Shown here: positions 20,011 to 21,299 of the stretch, piece after piece | Layout: each line of letters starts with the position of its first letter | Numbering within the stretch: position 1 is the first letter of the stretch | Assembly: GCA_002690445.1 (NCBI GenBank) | Contig: NZER01000471.1 | Span: forward strand, 1 to 21,299 | Reading direction: 5' to 3' | Length of the DNA: 21,299 nucleotides | Source: Candidatus Pacearchaeota archaeon | GTDB taxonomy: Archaea; Nanoarchaeota; Nanoarchaeia; Pacearchaeales; GW2011-AR1 | Notes under the pieces: generated by a model | The model's input: the letters and a program-made list of their open reading frames with translations, nothing else | Database searches by the model: none | What the model was told of the DNA's origin: nothing | Program-made: the position numbers and the translations under genes

Positions 20011-20711
20011 GGCACAACATATTAACTGTAGTAAATGAGGGATATGCCGATTTTGGGAAGCTCTTTTTAAATTCATTATTTGAAAACGTAGACCTTCAAC
20101 AAGTTGATAAAATATTAGTGCATGATACAGGACTCTCCCAGAGTACAATAGAATACTACAATTATTTTCCAAAAGTTGAGATTGTTCCGACCGGCGCCAA
20201 TTACCGATCTAATGAAATACATGACAAAGGGTGGAAAGATAACACTTACTCTAAAACAAAATATTTACTCGAGTCGCTAGAAGAAAGAGGACTTCCTACT
20301 CTGATGATTGATTCCGATTGTATATTTGCTTCATCTTTTGACGATTTAATAGATGAGAAAGCAGACATAGTTGTTTGTTCTCGAAATCGAGAAGGTTTTT
20401 CAAAACATATTGGTTCTTTTTTTGGCGCGATAAATGTTGAAAAATCTAAGGATTTTTTATCGAAATGGATTGAGAACGTCGAACTACTGCAGAATACTAC
20501 TGAAATGAAACATTGTGAAAGCCCGGCACTATCAAAAACCATTGATGAAGAACTAGTTGTTGTCCAAGAATTGCCCGAGCAATTAATATCAGCAGTCTTC
20601 CCCGATAACGACTCACGTATATATCACCTAAAGTCAGACTATTATGCCACCACCATCGAGCAGCGGCTGTCATTGCCTCATTCAACACCATTTAGAAAGA
20701 GATATTTGTAA
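20007..20711 (+). CDS. Glycosyltransferase, GT-A fold with D-x-D
   Basis: A 234-residue protein with GTG start in a GTGA overlap. It starts as a Rossmann-like sheet (HNILTVVNEGYADFGKLFLN), and LMIDSDCIFA at 99-108 has D102-S-D104, the metal-binding D-x-D of GT-A enzymes. SRNREGFSKHIGSFFGAIN follows as the acceptor-side region. It resembles GT8-like or PF03407-like enzymes. The end overlaps the next gene as TAATG. Confidence 0.72.
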   Translation: MRHNILTVVNEGYADFGKLFLNSLFENVDLQQVDKILVHDTGLSQSTIEYYNYFPKVEIVPTGANYRSNEIHDKGWKDNTYSKTKYLLESLEERGLPTLMIDSDCIFASSFDDLIDEKADIVVCSRNREGFSKHIGSFFGAINVEKSKDFLSKWIENVELLQNTTEMKHCESPALSKTIDEELVVVQELPEQLISAVFPDNDSRIYHLKSDYYATTIEQRLSLPHSTPFRKRYL

Positions 20712-21299
20712 TGTCTCTATCGGTAGTAATAACCACGTTCAACCGAAGCGAAGTTCTAAGACAAAACCTTGATCAGTTTAAGAATCAGACAGACATGGAT
20801 TTTGAGATTGTCGTAGCCATTGACGGCTCGACCGATGATACGAAGGAAATGCTAGCAGGCTACGATGCGCCATTCTCAATTAAATGGGTTGATACCGAAA
20901 TAAAAGATAAATATTGCTTAGCAAAAGCAAGAAACATGGGTATAATAGAGACTACAAAGCCTATTATTGTAATATTAGATGATGATAGTTTTCCTGTGGG
21001 GGGTTTTGTGGCAGCACACAAATCTAGCGTCATGCCGAAAGTATTAACTGGCGGTTATCGTAACTCTCACGACCCAAAGGACTCTTTGCATCCCAAAATG
21101 AAAAAGACACTTTTAAAATATGGAATCAAAAAGCCACATCCTATTACTGAAAGAATTGTAGAAAATAATGCATGTATGCTGCGCAAGGATTGGGTTGGGT
21201 GTGGTATGTTTTCAGAAAGGTTTGAAGGGTACGGCGGGTGTGGACAGGAGTTCATAGCTCGTTTAGCCCATCAGGGGTTTAAATATCAATTCAACCCGG
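20711..21299 (+). CDS. Glycosyltransferase family 2 (3' end outside window)
   Basis: 196 codons are visible and the frame is open to the window end. The start MSLSVVITTFNRSEVLRQNL is the classical GT2 N-terminus, VAIDGSTDDT is the nucleotide-binding D-G-S-x-D segment, and VILDDDSFP has D90-D-D92 for metal binding. FSERFEGYGGCGQEFIARL near the end resembles the galactosyltransferase-type C-terminal motif, in which an acidic residue acts as catalytic base. An inverting sugar transfer is expected. It is the fifth in the glycosyltransferase run. Confidence 0.9.
   Translation, partial: MSLSVVITTFNRSEVLRQNLDQFKNQTDMDFEIVVAIDGSTDDTKEMLAGYDAPFSIKWVDTEIKDKYCLAKARNMGIIETTKPIIVILDDDSFPVGGFVAAHKSSVMPKVLTGGYRNSHDPKDSLHPKMKKTLLKYGIKKPHPITERIVENNACMLRKDWVGCGMFSERFEGYGGCGQEFIARLAHQGFKYQFNP

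Overview
The window looks like part of a large tailed-phage genome, most likely a marine-type T4-like myovirus. Genes are tightly packed, nearly all on the + strand, and joined by short overlaps (TAATG, ATGA or GTGA junctions at about 2408, 3105, 5189, 12143, 15258, 17904, 19162, 20007 and 20709). Typical large-phage genes are present: a DnaQ-like exonuclease, PIN-PhoH, a PD-(D/E)XK nuclease, nucleotidyltransferases and many small unknown proteins. No portal, terminase, capsid or tail gene is visible, so 'T4-like' is inferred from gene style. The host cannot be read from the window; promoters and ribosome binding sites are of ordinary bacterial type.

Left part (1-672): the 3' portion of a DEDDh exonuclease. 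A strong sigma70-like promoter with an extended -10 (696-723) then starts a long operon (754-9284). It encodes a HAD phosphatase, several unknown proteins, two small membrane proteins, a zinc metallopeptidase, small charged, SAP-like and coiled-coil proteins, a 716-residue fusion of a KxDG (ligase-type) nucleotidyltransferase with an NMNAT/cytidylyltransferase domain, an acidic protein and a Fis-type HTH protein. Several of these proteins begin with a similar short amphipathic helix ending in (L/I/V)-x-E. This resembles the T4 capsid-targeting sequence that the prohead protease removes, so the operon may encode proteins packaged in the head.

Middle (9317-11693): a complete one-piece tmRNA gene, with acceptor stem carrying G3-U70, T arm, tag reading frame ANDADYDLALAA and two visible pseudoknots. 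It is followed by the only minus-strand gene (ParB/Srx-like fold suspected), divergent promoters, a putative lipoprotein and a secreted matrixin-like metallopeptidase. This stretch is AT-rich, has its own promoters and looks like an accessory (moron) island.

Right part (11690-21299): small unknown proteins, a SpoU/TrmH RNA 2'-O-methyltransferase, a TagD/RfaE-type cytidylyltransferase, PIN-PhoH (with two perfect-consensus promoter sequences inside its coding region), an ATLF-like metallopeptidase, a Cas4-like PD-(D/E)XK nuclease with four candidate Fe-S cysteines, and then five consecutive glycosyltransferases, the last cut by the window edge.

Two themes stand out. One is translation and RNA maintenance (tmRNA, SpoU methyltransferase, ligase-like fusion, HAD phosphatase). 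The other is surface or virion glycan modification (five glycosyltransferases plus a cytidylyltransferase). The most unusual single item is the phage-borne tmRNA; the most system-like observation is the set of proteins sharing a capsid-targeting-like N-terminus.
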